A stretch of 64,000 nt of DNA from Nocardia arthritidis (GCF_011801145.1 NZ_CP046172.1:8122001-8186000), one strand, 5' to 3'; shown: positions 53,110-62,194, numbered from the stretch's first letter. Notes: generated by a model not told the origin, from the letters alone. Made by a program: numbers and translations.

Positions 53110-53859
53110 ATGTCCACCCGCCTGGCGTGCGTCGTCTTCGATGCGGACCGCCCGCGGTTCGTCGCGGACTTCTGGTCCGAGCTGCTCGGCTGGTCCGTAA
53201 CGGTGGACCGGGCGGATCAGGTGGACGTGGCCGCGCCCGATCCGGACGGCCTCGATCTGGCCCTCACCTTCCTGCCGACGCGGCGAACCAAGAACGGCAA
53301 GAACCGCATCCACCTCGATCTGGCCAGCCGGTCGATAGACCATCAGCGGGTGCAGGTGGATCGGGCGCTCGCATTGGGCGCCCGGCGCGTCGATATCGGA
53401 CAGGGATCGGTGCCGTGGGTGGTGCTCGCCGATCCGGAGGGCAACGAATTCTGTGTGCTGGAACCGCGCGAGGAATACGTGGACACCGGCGCGGTGGCGG
53501 CCATCGTGGTGGATACCCGCGATCCGGTGCGGCTTGCCGAATTCTGGTCCACCGCATCGGGTTGGCCGATGACGCACGGCGGCGCGCAGGCGGCCGGGCT
53601 GCGCTCGGCCACCGGGCTCGGCTCCTGGCTGGAGTTCGTGCGCACGCCCGACGAGAAGTGTGAACGTAACCGGCTACACCTGGATCTCGCCGCGTTCCCG
53701 GCCGACGATCCGACCGCTGAACTGCTGCGATTGTGTGCGGCTGGCGCCACTCAGGCGGTGCCGGTGCACAATGGCGCCGCGCCGGGCCTCGCGCTCACCG
53801 ATCCGGAAACCAACGAGTTCTGCCTCCTGCGACCAGCTCCCGATCGTTCGACCGTCTGA
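53110..53859 (+). CDS. VOC (glyoxalase/bleomycin-resistance fold) protein, two-domain
   Basis: Protein of 249 residues with two VOC-like halves: first RLACVVFDADRPRFVADFWSELLGW ... WVVLADPEGNEFCVLEPR, second AIVVDTRDPVRLAEFWSTASGWPM ... LALTDPETNEFCLLRP. Each half holds a 'DPExNEFCxL' strand. These are common in actinomycetes with unknown substrate. Not in an obvious operon. Confidence 0.87.
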   Translation: MSTRLACVVFDADRPRFVADFWSELLGWSVTVDRADQVDVAAPDPDGLDLALTFLPTRRTKNGKNRIHLDLASRSIDHQRVQVDRALALGARRVDIGQGSVPWVVLADPEGNEFCVLEPREEYVDTGAVAAIVVDTRDPVRLAEFWSTASGWPMTHGGAQAAGLRSATGLGSWLEFVRTPDEKCERNRLHLDLAAFPADDPTAELLRLCAAGATQAVPVHNGAAPGLALTDPETNEFCLLRPAPDRSTV

Positions 53860-53928
53860 CGGACCGGCCCCGGCCATGGGGACGGCCGGGCATAGCATTT
53901 CGGCCATGCACAACCCAGGTCGTGGCCG

Positions 53929-55698
53929 GTGACGGCCGCCGATGCCATCGTGCTCGCCGGTGGGCGCGCCAGCCGGATGGGCGGGGTGGACAAACCCGCG
54001 ATCGTTATCGGCGGGCGGTCCATGCTAGACGCGGCGCTGCGTGCCGTCGCGGGCTGCGAGCACACGGTCGTTGTCGGCCCGCACCGGCCGGAATTGGATC
54101 CGGCGATCCGGCAGGTGCGGGAGGTGCCGCCCGGATCGGGTCCGGTGGCCGCGCTGGGCGCCGGGGTGCGCGCGCTCGGCGATACGGCCGCGCCGCTGCT
54201 GGTGGTGCTGGCCGCCGATCTGCCGTTCCTGACGGAATCGACGGTGGCCGAACTGATCCGGCACACGGTGGAGTCCGGTGCGGCCGCGGTGTTCGCCGAG
54301 GACGAGTCGGGCCGCCCACAGTACCTGGTCGGGGTTTGGCGCCGCTCGGCGCTGAAAAAGGCGCTGGAGCAATTGGATTCGCTGACCAATCAGCCGATGA
54401 AGGCGCTGGTGCCCGCGGATACGGTGCTGGTGCCGGTCCCCGGAATCGCCGATTGCGATACCGAGGAGGCGGTGCGGCAGGCCAGGACGTTGGCGGGCGA
54501 TCCGGTCACCGTCGCCGATCCGACTACCGTTGGGCGGCCCGCGCTTTCGCTCGACGAGGCGCGAAATCTGCTGCGCACCGGAATCTCTCACCTGGTGGCC
54601 TATCGGGCGGAGCTGCGTTCGGTGCGCGGCGCCGCGCTGGCCGAACCGCTGCGTGCCGCCGGACCTCTTCCGCGCTTCGATGTTTCGGCCATGGACGGAT
54701 ATGCCGTCGCCGGGGACGGGCCGTGGCGGCTGCGCCGCGATATCGGTTTCGCGGGCGGGCAGCGGCCGGTGGGACTGCTACCCGGCGAGGCGGTGCGGAT
54801 CGCGACCGGCGCCCATGTGCCGGACGGGACCACCGCCGTGCTGCGCGACGAATTCGTCCGCATCGAGGCCGAGACGCTGCATCGGCTGCCGGGCACCCCG
54901 GTCCGCGACGATATCCGCCGCAGGGGCGAGGACCGCAATCCCGGCGATCTCGTTGCGCCGGAGGGCACCTCGGTCGGCGACGCGCTGATCTCGGCGGCGG
55001 CCAGCGTAGAGGTCACCGAGGCCGGTGTGCGCGGCCCGGTGCGGGCGCGTGTCGTCATGACCGGCGACGAGATCCGCGGCGACGGCCCGCTGCACACCGG
55101 GCAGACCCGCGACTCGATCGGGCCGATTCTGCCGGATCTGTTGTCCTGGTATGGCATTCGGACTGTCGATCGCACCCACCTGCGGGACACTCCGAACGGC
55201 TTCGACGAAGTGCTCGGCGCGACAACGGATTGCGATCTGCTGATCGTCGTCGGCGCGACCGGCGGCGGAGCGGCGGACCAGCTGCGCGAGGCGGTCGCCC
55301 GAGCGCAGGCGCGAATTCTGGTGCACCGCCTGCGCTTACGGCCGGGTGGCTCGACCTTGGTCGCCGAGCTCGGCTCCGGAACGGTGGTGCTCGGGCTGCC
55401 GGGCAACCCGTTCGCGGCGATAGCCACCCTGACGGCGCTCGCGCCATCGGTGGTGGACGGGCTGACCGGCAGGCGCCCGGGCCGTGCGCAGACCGGCCCG
55501 CTGCACAATGCGGGCGCCATCGCCGGGCCGGTGCCCCGCATCGTGCCCGCCAGGATCGCGCCACAGGGCGGCTGGCTCGGCGACCCGAGTATCCGCACCG
55601 CCCACCTCGGCGGGCTCATCGATCGCGACGGGCTCGTCGTGGTGCCCGCCGGCGCACGCGACGGCGATCCGGTCGAATTCCTGCCGCTGCGGCCGTAA
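53929..55698 (+). CDS. MobA-MoeA fusion (molybdenum cofactor nucleotidyltransferase and molybdopterin molybdotransferase)
   Basis: Bifunctional protein of 589 residues. The N-terminal MobA-like part (about 1-190) has AIVLAGGRASRMGGVDKPA and LLVVLAADLPFLT. The C-terminal MoeA-like part (about 200-589) has PLPRFDVSAMDGYAV, GEAVRIATGAHVPDGTTAVLR, VVMTGDEIRG and TVVLGLPGNPFAAIATL. MoeA inserts molybdate and MobA adds GMP to give the guanine dinucleotide cofactor. The loop in the MoeA part that is normally GGTS/GGVS is GATGGGAAD. Start GTG at 53929. Confidence 0.87.
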   Translation: MTAADAIVLAGGRASRMGGVDKPAIVIGGRSMLDAALRAVAGCEHTVVVGPHRPELDPAIRQVREVPPGSGPVAALGAGVRALGDTAAPLLVVLAADLPFLTESTVAELIRHTVESGAAAVFAEDESGRPQYLVGVWRRSALKKALEQLDSLTNQPMKALVPADTVLVPVPGIADCDTEEAVRQARTLAGDPVTVADPTTVGRPALSLDEARNLLRTGISHLVAYRAELRSVRGAALAEPLRAAGPLPRFDVSAMDGYAVAGDGPWRLRRDIGFAGGQRPVGLLPGEAVRIATGAHVPDGTTAVLRDEFVRIEAETLHRLPGTPVRDDIRRRGEDRNPGDLVAPEGTSVGDALISAAASVEVTEAGVRGPVRARVVMTGDEIRGDGPLHTGQTRDSIGPILPDLLSWYGIRTVDRTHLRDTPNGFDEVLGATTDCDLLIVVGATGGGAADQLREAVARAQARILVHRLRLRPGGSTLVAELGSGTVVLGLPGNPFAAIATLTALAPSVVDGLTGRRPGRAQTGPLHNAGAIAGPVPRIVPARIAPQGGWLGDPSIRTAHLGGLIDRDGLVVVPAGARDGDPVEFLPLRP

Positions 55699-55735
55699 TT
55701 CACGACCGGCCGGGAAATTCCGTTGCGCGACGGGA

Positions 55736-55748
55736 ATTGTCGGACAAT
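55736..55748. promoter_or_regulatory. Palindrome ATTGTCGGACAAT upstream of a methyltransferase gene
   Basis: A perfect 5-3-5 palindrome 10 bp before the ATG of the methyltransferase gene. The same half-sites occur in the operator of the peptide/exporter cluster at 39855-39867. Confidence 0.4.
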
Positions 55749-55758
55749 AATCCGCGAC

Positions 55759-56517
55759 ATGTCCCGAGAATTCGAAGAATTGGTCGCCGAGGCCGCGGCC
55801 GCCCCGGTGGACGGCTGGGATTTCGGCTGGCTCGACGGCCGGGCCAATGAACAACGGCCGTCCTGGGGATATCAACGGCTGATGAGCGCACGGCTCGCGA
55901 AAGTCGATGCGGCGCTGGATATCCAGACCGGCGGCGGCGAGGTACTCGCCGGGGCCGGTGAATTCCCGCGTCTGATGGCGGCCACCGAATCCTGGCCGCC
56001 GAATATCGCGAAGGCCACCCAATTGCTGCATCCGCTCGGAGTGGTGGTCGTCGCGAATTCCGCGGAACCGCCACTTCCATTCGGCGACAATGCGTTCGAT
56101 CTGGTGGTCAGCAGGCATCCGGTGCGGCCGTGGTGGACGGAAATCGCCAGGGTATTGCGGCCGTCCGGCGCCTACCTGGCCCAACATGTGGGCCCGGCCA
56201 GCGTTTTCGAACTGGTCGAGTATTTCACCGGCCCACAGCCGCCGGAAGTCCGGCGCAGCCGCCACCCCGACGACGAGCGCGCCGCCGCGGAGGCCGCCGG
56301 ACTGGAAATAGTCGAGTTGCGGCCGGAGCGGCTCCGGGTCGAGTTCTTCGATATCGGCGCGGTGGTGTACTTCCTGCGCAAGGTGCCGTGGATGGTGCCG
56401 GACTTCGATGTCGATCGATATGCCGATACCTTGCGCAAGATGCATTCGGAAATCACGGCCAACGGATCTTTTCTCGCCCATTCCAGCCGATTCTTGATCG
56501 AGGCCCGTAAACCCTGA
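55759..56517 (+). CDS. Class I SAM-dependent methyltransferase
   Basis: Protein of 252 residues. The SAM site is an atypical motif I (ALDIQTGGGEVLAG), followed by WPPNIAKATQLLHPLGVVVV, FGDNAFDLVVSRHPVRPWWTEIARVLRPSGAYL and LAQHVGPASVFELVEYF. It resembles trans-aconitate/ubiquinone-type methyltransferases of actinomycetes, but the substrate is unknown. Alone on its strand between mobA-moeA and a small gene. Confidence 0.84.
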   Translation: MSREFEELVAEAAAAPVDGWDFGWLDGRANEQRPSWGYQRLMSARLAKVDAALDIQTGGGEVLAGAGEFPRLMAATESWPPNIAKATQLLHPLGVVVVANSAEPPLPFGDNAFDLVVSRHPVRPWWTEIARVLRPSGAYLAQHVGPASVFELVEYFTGPQPPEVRRSRHPDDERAAAEAAGLEIVELRPERLRVEFFDIGAVVYFLRKVPWMVPDFDVDRYADTLRKMHSEITANGSFLAHSSRFLIEARKP

Positions 56518-56636
56518 CGACACGCCGCACCGGCCCCGTCATGCCACATTTTCACTTTTCCCTTCCACGATTGATGCGGGGTAGCTATTGTGATGATCTA
56601 GGCGAAAACCTAATCCCCGGAAAGGACCGTGTGGAG

Positions 56637-56831
56637 ATGACTGAAAAGTCGAAGAAAACGCCTAAGAAAATGCCCAAGCAGATGCAGCGCCAGCAGCAGC
56701 AACAGCAGCAGCGCCAGGACCAGCAGGGCATGAACCGTGCCGGCTCGAATGCCGACAGCCAGCGGGACAGCCAGCGGGACAGCCGGATGGGCAACAACCC
56801 GAACCAGGCGCAGCGCCCCGGCCAGCACTGA
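56637..56831 (+). CDS. Small Gln-rich, disordered, basic protein
   Basis: Very hydrophilic protein of 64 residues: a Lys/Met-rich start (KSKKTPKKMPKQMQRQ), a run of seven Gln, and two copies of the DSQRD repeat before NNPNQAQRPGQH. No fold is expected. A GTG at 56631 precedes the ATG and is equally possible; AAAGGA lies upstream. A strong hairpin follows, which supports a real gene. Function unknown. Confidence 0.65.
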   Translation: MTEKSKKTPKKMPKQMQRQQQQQQQRQDQQGMNRAGSNADSQRDSQRDSRMGNNPNQAQRPGQH

Positions 56832-56846
56832 TCGAAGTCTCATAAC

Positions 56847-56880
56847 GCGCCGCCGGTCCTACCGACAGGACCGGCGGCGC
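56847..56880 (+). terminator. Terminator after the Gln-rich gene
   Basis: A perfect 14-bp stem (56847-56860 with 56867-56880) with a 6-nt loop; only a weak T-rich tail (TGCTGTGTC). Confidence 0.7.
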
Positions 56881-57061
56881 TGCTGTGTCAATGATGCTGC
56901 GGCGCCGCACCTTCCACGCGCCCTGCGCCGAACCCTTGCGGAGCCGTACCAGCGGGCCTTGACTGGATACATGCGTGGACGGATCCGCCATTACCCCGGA
57001 GGTAATTGCCCGGCCTCGGCACCCGACCTATGTTCGGCTAACCCGAACAAAGGAGTGCCGC

Positions 57062-57418
57062 ATGACCGCCTACGGATTCGCCCATCTGCGCAGCCGACGC
57101 CCGCATCCGGACATCATCGAGTATCTGGAACGCATCCAGGCGACCCTCGACCCGTTCGCGGGCGAATTCGTCATCCACGGCACACCCGTCGAGGTGGTGG
57201 AGGGCGATTGGCCCGGATCGATGGTGTTGATCGGCTTTCCGACCATGGAGCAGGCGCGGGCCTGGTATCGCTCACCCGAGTACCGGGCCATCCTGCGGCT
57301 GCGCACCGACCACATCGACGGCGACCTGCTGCTGATCGACGGTGTCGGACCGGACTACGACCCGGCCCGGCGGGCCGCCCAGCTGCGCACCGAACCCGGA
57401 TATCGCGCGGCCGACTGA
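57062..57418 (+). CDS. DUF1330 family protein
   Basis: Dimeric alpha/beta-barrel-type protein of 118 residues: YGFAHLRSRRPHPDIIEYLERIQATLDPFAGEFVIHGTPVEVVEG, then GSMVLIGFPTMEQARAWYRSPEYRAI. Typical DUF1330, function unknown. ATG at 57062; an upstream in-frame start at 56975 is less likely as the family begins here. Confidence 0.85.
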   Translation: MTAYGFAHLRSRRPHPDIIEYLERIQATLDPFAGEFVIHGTPVEVVEGDWPGSMVLIGFPTMEQARAWYRSPEYRAILRLRTDHIDGDLLLIDGVGPDYDPARRAAQLRTEPGYRAAD

Positions 57419-57515
57419 GTGCGGCGGATGGGCCGTCTAGGCGGATTTCGGCCGCCGACCGGCGTCGGATACCGTTCACCAGGCGGTATGCGGTTCGCGA
57501 CGAAGGATGCACCTG

Positions 57516-59162
57516 ATGGACGACAGTTCTCTGACCTGGGACGACGGTGTGCTGGTCACCATCGACCAGCGCGGACTGCCACATGAGGTGCGCGAGCTGC
57601 GCCTCGGCACCGTCGACGAGATCATCGACGCCATCCGGGCGCTGGCCATCCGCGGCGCGCCCGCCATCGGCATCGCGGGCGCGTTCGGCGTCGTCATCGC
57701 CACCCGCGCGCACACCGCGGCGGGCGTTGTCGACGTGCCGCGGGTCCGGGCCGAGGCCGAGCGCATCGCCGACGCCCGCCCCACCGCGGTGAACCTGGCC
57801 TGGGCGGTGCGCCGCGTCGTCGAGCGGGTGGCCGAGGGCGCCGAGGCGGTGCTCGCCGAGACACTGGCCATGGTCGCCGAGGACAGCCGGGTGAACCGGG
57901 CCGCCGCGACCCACGCCGCCGATCTGGTGCTGCGGCTGTGCCCGGACCGGCCGCTGCGCGTGCTCACCCACTGCAATACCGGCCGCCTGGCCACCAGCGC
58001 TTTCGGCACCGCCATCGGCGCGCTGCGGGTGCTCGCCGAGCGCGGCGCCATCGAGGACGTGCTGGTCGACGAGACCCGCCCGCTGCTGCAGGGCGCGCGG
58101 CTCACCGCATGGGAGCTGGCCGAGGCCGGAATTCCGCACCGGCTCACCATCGATTCCGCGGCGGCATGGGCGATGGCCACCGGACAGGTCGACTGCGTGA
58201 TCGTCGGCGCGGACCGCATCACCGCCAACGGCGACGTCGCCAACAAGATCGGCACATACGCGCTGGCCCTTGCCGCGCGGCACCACGGAATTCCGTTCAT
58301 CGTCGTCGCGCCCGAATCCACAAGGGACACAACGATGGCGACCGGCGCGGATATCGTGGTGGAGCAGCGGGCCGCCGCGGAGGTCACCGGATTCGGCGGT
58401 GTCGCAACGGCTCCCGCGAACACCAGGGTTTTCAATCCGGCGTTCGACGTGACGCCCGGCGAGCTGGTGACGGCCGTCGTCACCGAGCACGGCATCGTCT
58501 ACTCGAACGAGGACGCGCCGGGCGACGAGATCGCCGGCATTGCCCGCGAAATGTATGCGCGCGGCTGGATGCCGGGCACCGCGGGCAATATCTCGGTGCG
58601 GTCCGGCGACCATGCGGTGATCACGGGCAGCGGGCTGTCCAAGGGCGAGCTGACCGCCGCCGATATGGTCACCGTGCACGTCGGCGACTCCACCCCGGTC
58701 GGGTCGCAGCGTCGTAAACCCTCGGCGGAGACCACGATTCACACCGCGGTGTACCGGACCAGGCCCGCCGCGGCCGTCGTGCACATCCATCCGCCCTATG
58801 CCACAACGCTTTTCACGCTGAACGGCGCGCCGGACGCGCCGACCACCTTGCGCGTCACCGATTTCGAGCTGATCAAGGGGCTCGGCGCACAGGATCCGGC
58901 GCTGATCGATATCCCGATCTTCCCGAACTGGCCCGACGTCGCGCGCATCGGCGCCGACATCGAGCGCTACCTGACCGAAAACCCCACCGCGCCACCGGTT
59001 CTCGGAATCGCCGGACACGGCATCACCGCGTGGGGGGACAATCTGTCACAGGCACGCGACCGCGCGGAATGCCTGGAGGCGCTGTGCGAGCTGGTCGCCC
59101 GCACCGGTCGCCGCCACGCGTTCGCGACGCGCAACGAGATTCTCGAGATTGGACTGACATGA
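57516..59162 (+). CDS. mtnA-mtnB: MtnA-MtnB fusion: methylthioribose-1-phosphate isomerase and methylthioribulose-1-phosphate dehydratase
   Basis: Bifunctional methionine-salvage enzyme of 548 residues. The N-terminal part (about 1-330) is MtnA: RALAIRGAPAIGIAGAFG, LTHCNTGRLAT with the catalytic Cys, and VIVGADRITANGDVANKIGTY with the Asp. The C-terminal part (about 340-545) is a class II aldolase-like MtnB: GWMPGTAGNISVR, ITGSGLSKGELTAADM, VVHIHPPYATTLF with the zinc His pair, and GHGITAWGD. Two consecutive steps are thus joined. ATG at 57516 has GAAGG 9 nt upstream. First gene of an operon. Confidence 0.93.
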   Translation: MDDSSLTWDDGVLVTIDQRGLPHEVRELRLGTVDEIIDAIRALAIRGAPAIGIAGAFGVVIATRAHTAAGVVDVPRVRAEAERIADARPTAVNLAWAVRRVVERVAEGAEAVLAETLAMVAEDSRVNRAAATHAADLVLRLCPDRPLRVLTHCNTGRLATSAFGTAIGALRVLAERGAIEDVLVDETRPLLQGARLTAWELAEAGIPHRLTIDSAAAWAMATGQVDCVIVGADRITANGDVANKIGTYALALAARHHGIPFIVVAPESTRDTTMATGADIVVEQRAAAEVTGFGGVATAPANTRVFNPAFDVTPGELVTAVVTEHGIVYSNEDAPGDEIAGIAREMYARGWMPGTAGNISVRSGDHAVITGSGLSKGELTAADMVTVHVGDSTPVGSQRRKPSAETTIHTAVYRTRPAAAVVHIHPPYATTLFTLNGAPDAPTTLRVTDFELIKGLGAQDPALIDIPIFPNWPDVARIGADIERYLTENPTAPPVLGIAGHGITAWGDNLSQARDRAECLEALCELVARTGRRHAFATRNEILEIGLT

Positions 59163-59734
59163 CCCTGCTGCAGGTGATGGCCGCCGACAATGCGGCCGAG
59201 GTGCGGGTACGGACCACCGACGACGCGGTGATCGGCGCCGAATTGGCAAAGTACGGCGTCACTTACGGCCACTGGCCGGTGCTGGACGACGCCGCGGCGA
59301 TCGCCTCCGACGAGCTGCTGGCCCGCTACCGCGACGAGGTCGGCGAGCTCAACGCCGATGGCCGCTACAAGCATATCGATATCGCGCGCATCCACCCGGA
59401 CGACGGCAATCCGGAGTGGCCGCAGATCGCCAAGGGCGCGCGGGAGAAATTCCTGAACGAGCACCGGCACGCCGAGGACGAGGTGCGGTTCTTCGCCGCC
59501 GGACGCGGCTGCTTCTACCTGCACCTGGGCGAGGAGGTGCTGGCCACCGTGTGCGAGGCGGGCGATCTGCTCTCGGTGCCCGCGGGCACGCTGCACTGGT
59601 TCGATATGGGTACCAGGCCCGATTTCATCGCCATCCGGTTCTTCGAGGAGGAGGACGGCTGGATCGGTGATTTCAGCGGGGACCGGATCAGCGAAAGCTT
59701 CCCCACCCTCGACGAATTGCTGATCGCCCCGTGA
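59159..59734 (+). CDS. mtnD: Acireductone dioxygenase MtnD
   Basis: Cupin-fold metal dioxygenase of 191 residues that makes the keto-acid precursor of methionine. Metal ligands are in LNEHRHAEDEVRFFAAGRG (two His and a Glu) and GTLHWFDMG. Overlaps the MtnA-MtnB stop (ATGA), so translation is coupled. Fe(II) or Ni(II) binding decides the product. Confidence 0.94.
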   Translation: MTLLQVMAADNAAEVRVRTTDDAVIGAELAKYGVTYGHWPVLDDAAAIASDELLARYRDEVGELNADGRYKHIDIARIHPDDGNPEWPQIAKGAREKFLNEHRHAEDEVRFFAAGRGCFYLHLGEEVLATVCEAGDLLSVPAGTLHWFDMGTRPDFIAIRFFEEEDGWIGDFSGDRISESFPTLDELLIAP

Positions 59735-60420
59735 CCGCCGCGGTCGTCGTCGATATCGAGGGCACCACCAGCCCGACCAGTTCGGTGCGGGAGGACCTGT
59801 ACGGCTATACCCGGCAGCGACTTCCGCGCTGGCTGGCCGAAAACCGCAGGGGCGCGGCGGTTTCCGTGGTCGAGGGCACGCGCGAGCTGGCCGGGCGGCC
59901 CGCGGCGGACGAGGCCGAGGTGGCCGAGATCCTGCGCGGCTGGCTGGATTCCGATGTGAAGGCCGAACCGTTGAAGGCCGCACAGGGCATCATCTGCGCC
60001 GAGGGCTTCCGCAACGGTGCGCTGCACGGCGAATTCTTCCCCGACGCACCGCCCGCGCTGCGCGCCTGGCATGCCGCGGGCCTGCGACTGTACGTGTACT
60101 CGTCGGGATCCGAACGCAACCAGCGCGATTGGTTCGGCTTCGCCCGCGGCGGTGAACTCGCCTCACTCATCAGCGGCTACTTCGACCTGTCGACGGCGGG
60201 CCCGAAACGCGAGCCCGCCTCGTACGAGAAGATCGCGGGCGCCATCGGCACCGCACCCGCGGACATCCTGTTCCTCTCCGATCACCCGGACGAACTCGAC
60301 GCCGCCACCACCGCGGGCTGGTCCGCCATCGGCGTCCACCGCCCGGGCGAACCGAATCCCCCACGCCCACCGCACCGTTGGATCGCCTCGTTCGCCGAAA
60401 TCGATCTGCCCGGAACCTAA
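59731..60420 (+). CDS. mtnC: Acireductone synthase MtnC (enolase-phosphatase)
   Basis: HAD-family enzyme of 229 residues: AAVVVDIEGTTSPTSSVREDLY (nucleophile Asp in DIEGTTSP), LYVYSSGSERNQRDWFGF and DILFLSDHPDELDAATTAGW. It enolises and dephosphorylates 2,3-diketo-5-methylthiopentyl-1-phosphate to feed MtnD. GTG overlaps the MtnD stop (GTGA). Its 3' end overlaps the convergent DUF1905 gene by 4 bp. Confidence 0.94.
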   Translation: MTAAVVVDIEGTTSPTSSVREDLYGYTRQRLPRWLAENRRGAAVSVVEGTRELAGRPAADEAEVAEILRGWLDSDVKAEPLKAAQGIICAEGFRNGALHGEFFPDAPPALRAWHAAGLRLYVYSSGSERNQRDWFGFARGGELASLISGYFDLSTAGPKREPASYEKIAGAIGTAPADILFLSDHPDELDAATTAGWSAIGVHRPGEPNPPRPPHRWIASFAEIDLPGT

Positions 60421-60851
60421 CTCAACTCGGAAACCGTCCGCTCGATCCGCCGCGCCCTGGTCTCCGGTCGCTTGGCGGAATCGATCGAGTCGACCGCTTC
60501 CCGCTGTTTACTGAAGGACAGTTCGTCGAAGACCTTCCGCAGCCCCGCCGCCGTCAACGCGGCGGCCAGATCCTCCGGCACCTCCACGGTCCGCGCCGCC
60601 TGGTCCCGCACCACCGTAACCGTCACGGTATCCCCGGATGCCTTCCCGAGCTCGGCCCGAATCGCCTTCAACACTCCTAGGCACGGCCCCGCCCCCATCG
60701 ACACGATCGATCCCCTGTACTCGATCCCATCGAATGTCGCGATTACCGGGATCCGGCCACCGCCGCCGAGCCCGGCGACGACCTCGGCGGGCACCGCGAT
60801 GAACGCCCCGCCACCGGGGGCGTCCTCGATTACACCGTCGAATCGGAGCAT
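60417..60851 (-). CDS. YdeI/OmpD-associated DUF1905 protein
   Basis: Protein of 144 residues: an N-terminal DUF1905 barrel (RFDGVIEDAPGGGAFIAVP, IPVIATFDGIEYRGSIVSMGAG, GDTVTVTVVRD) and a C-terminal YdeI segment (PEDLAAALTAAGLRKVFDELSFSKQREAVDSI). Found widely with no assigned role. Monocistronic. Confidence 0.85.
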   Translation of the reverse strand: MLRFDGVIEDAPGGGAFIAVPAEVVAGLGGGGRIPVIATFDGIEYRGSIVSMGAGPCLGVLKAIRAELGKASGDTVTVTVVRDQAARTVEVPEDLAAALTAAGLRKVFDELSFSKQREAVDSIDSAKRPETRARRIERTVSELS

Positions 60852-60893
60852 GACCGAACGATACGCCGACCGGCACCGGACCTGCGGAAATCG

Positions 60894-61340
60894 CTAACCC
60901 GCCGCGCAAACCGGCGCGGGGGCGTCCTCGAACAGGGGTTTTCCGATCGGGGGCGCGTAGACGACGTCCAGGATGAGTGGGTCGGGGCCGAGGTTGCGGC
61001 CGATGTGGACGTTCCAGGCGCCCTCGGGTTCGTAGATGAAGTCGCCCGGGCGGTAGACGACCGGTACGCAGTCGGGGCCGGGGTGGGTCAGCGTGCCGGC
61101 GCGCACGAAGCCGAATACCGGACCGTAGTGGTAGTGCCAGCCGGTGGAACCGCCGGGCCCGATGGTGATCTCCCGGACGACGTAGTCGGTGCCCGCGACG
61201 AAAGGCAGTATGTTCGCCGGGATTTCGGCCTGGCCGAGGGTGACCGGATTGACATCGACGCCGGGTGTCGCACCGGCCTGTGCCATCCAGACCAGCGTGC
61301 TGCAGGCCGCGACCGCCGCCGCGCGCGGTAAGAGTTTCAT
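60894..61340 (-). CDS. Secreted cupin protein
   Basis: Secreted protein of 148 residues. The signal peptide is KLLPRAAAVAACSTLVWMAQAGA, cleaved near AGA. The cupin core has GSTGWHYHYGPVFGFVRAG (metal His pair) and YRPGDFIYEPEGAWNVHIG. Function unknown; extracytoplasmic cupins of this size are frequent in mycobacteria and nocardiae. Confidence 0.83.
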   Translation of the reverse strand: MKLLPRAAAVAACSTLVWMAQAGATPGVDVNPVTLGQAEIPANILPFVAGTDYVVREITIGPGGSTGWHYHYGPVFGFVRAGTLTHPGPDCVPVVYRPGDFIYEPEGAWNVHIGRNLGPDPLILDVVYAPPIGKPLFEDAPAPVCAAG

Positions 61341-61502
61341 CGCCGCAGGGTAACCGTGATCACAACGCGACGAAACCGCTGTTCCGTCCAGCGGACCCGC
61401 GGGTGCCGGTGATTCTGGGGTCGGCCGGGCCGGTCTGATCTAATTGAACAACCGTCCGGTTTCTTTGATTCGGGGCGGTTTGTTCACGGGAAGGATTTGG
61501 AT

Positions 61503-61799
61503 ATGAGGAAGTCTGTCGCCATCGTGCTCGGCGGCGCGGCCGTCACACTGGCCGCCGCGCTCGGCTCGGGTACCGCCGCCGCGGATCCCGTCACCGACGC
61601 GGTGGGCCCGGCGCTCAACATCGCCCCGGCCCAGACCCCGGAGCTCGACAAGCGCCGCACCGACTTCACCGGCGTCGGCGCGCTGATCGGCGCAGGCACC
61701 GGATCCGCGATGGCGGGCCCGGTCGGCGCCGCCGTCGGCGCCGCGGGCGGTGCGGCCGCCGGCTACGGCGTCGCGCTGGGCACCGAACAGCCGCGCTGA
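61503..61799 (+). CDS. Small secreted glycine-zipper protein
   Basis: Protein of 98 residues with a Sec signal peptide (RKSVAIVLGGAAVTLAAALGSGTAAA|DP). The mature part ends in a glycine-rich segment (GALIGAGTGSAMAGPVGAAVGAAGGAAAG) typical of envelope-associated glycine zippers. ATG at 61503 with GGAAGGA 7 nt upstream. A strong terminator follows. Function unknown; likely an envelope protein. Confidence 0.78.
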   Translation: MRKSVAIVLGGAAVTLAAALGSGTAAADPVTDAVGPALNIAPAQTPELDKRRTDFTGVGALIGAGTGSAMAGPVGAAVGAAGGAAAGYGVALGTEQPR

Positions 61800-61813
61800 G
61801 GTAGCGCGTCCTG

Positions 61814-61845
61814 AGTAGCCGCGGCCACAAATGGCCGCGGCTACT
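61814..61845 (+). terminator. Rho-independent terminator
   Basis: A perfect 14-bp stem (61814-61827 with 61832-61845), 4-nt loop, followed by TCTTTTT. It overlaps the 3' end of the convergent TfoX-like gene. Confidence 0.9.
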
Positions 61846-62194
61846 TCTTTTTCGGCGGCAGGGTCCTGGCGTAGTCGACACCGCGATCGACCCACTCGCG
61901 CAGCGCCTCCTCGGTGCCGACCGCCTCGGCGTCGACGCGCAACCAGCCGTTCATCGTGCGGCCGCCCATGACCGCCGTCTCGACATGAACGCGGGCGGTG
62001 AGCTCGTCGCTCTCCTCGGGATCGACCCGGACCAGCAAGCCGCCCTCGCGGTTGGCTGCCACCGCCATATTGCCGCCGACCAGGAAGGACAGCCCACCGA
62101 ACATCTTCTTCTCGGTCAGATCGGGTTCGGGCTCGATGAGCTCCCTGATCCGATCGGCCAGCTCTGTGTCGTATGCCACGTCCGCATTGTCCAC
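61841..62194 (-). CDS. TfoX N-terminal domain protein
   Basis: Protein of 117 residues: LADRIRELIEPEPDLTEKKMFGGLSFLVGGNMAVAA, LLVRVDPEESDELTA and MNGWLRVDAEAVGTEEALREWVDRGVDYA. Typical stand-alone TfoX_N protein, function unknown outside competence systems. Confidence 0.86.
   Translation of the reverse strand: MDNADVAYDTELADRIRELIEPEPDLTEKKMFGGLSFLVGGNMAVAANREGGLLVRVDPEESDELTARVHVETAVMGGRTMNGWLRVDAEAVGTEEALREWVDRGVDYARTLPPKKK

Noticed and set aside
53733..55850. 705-codon plus-strand frame inside the MobA-MoeA gene
   Set aside because: Arg/Gly-rich shadow in another frame; MobA-MoeA motifs lie in the true frame.
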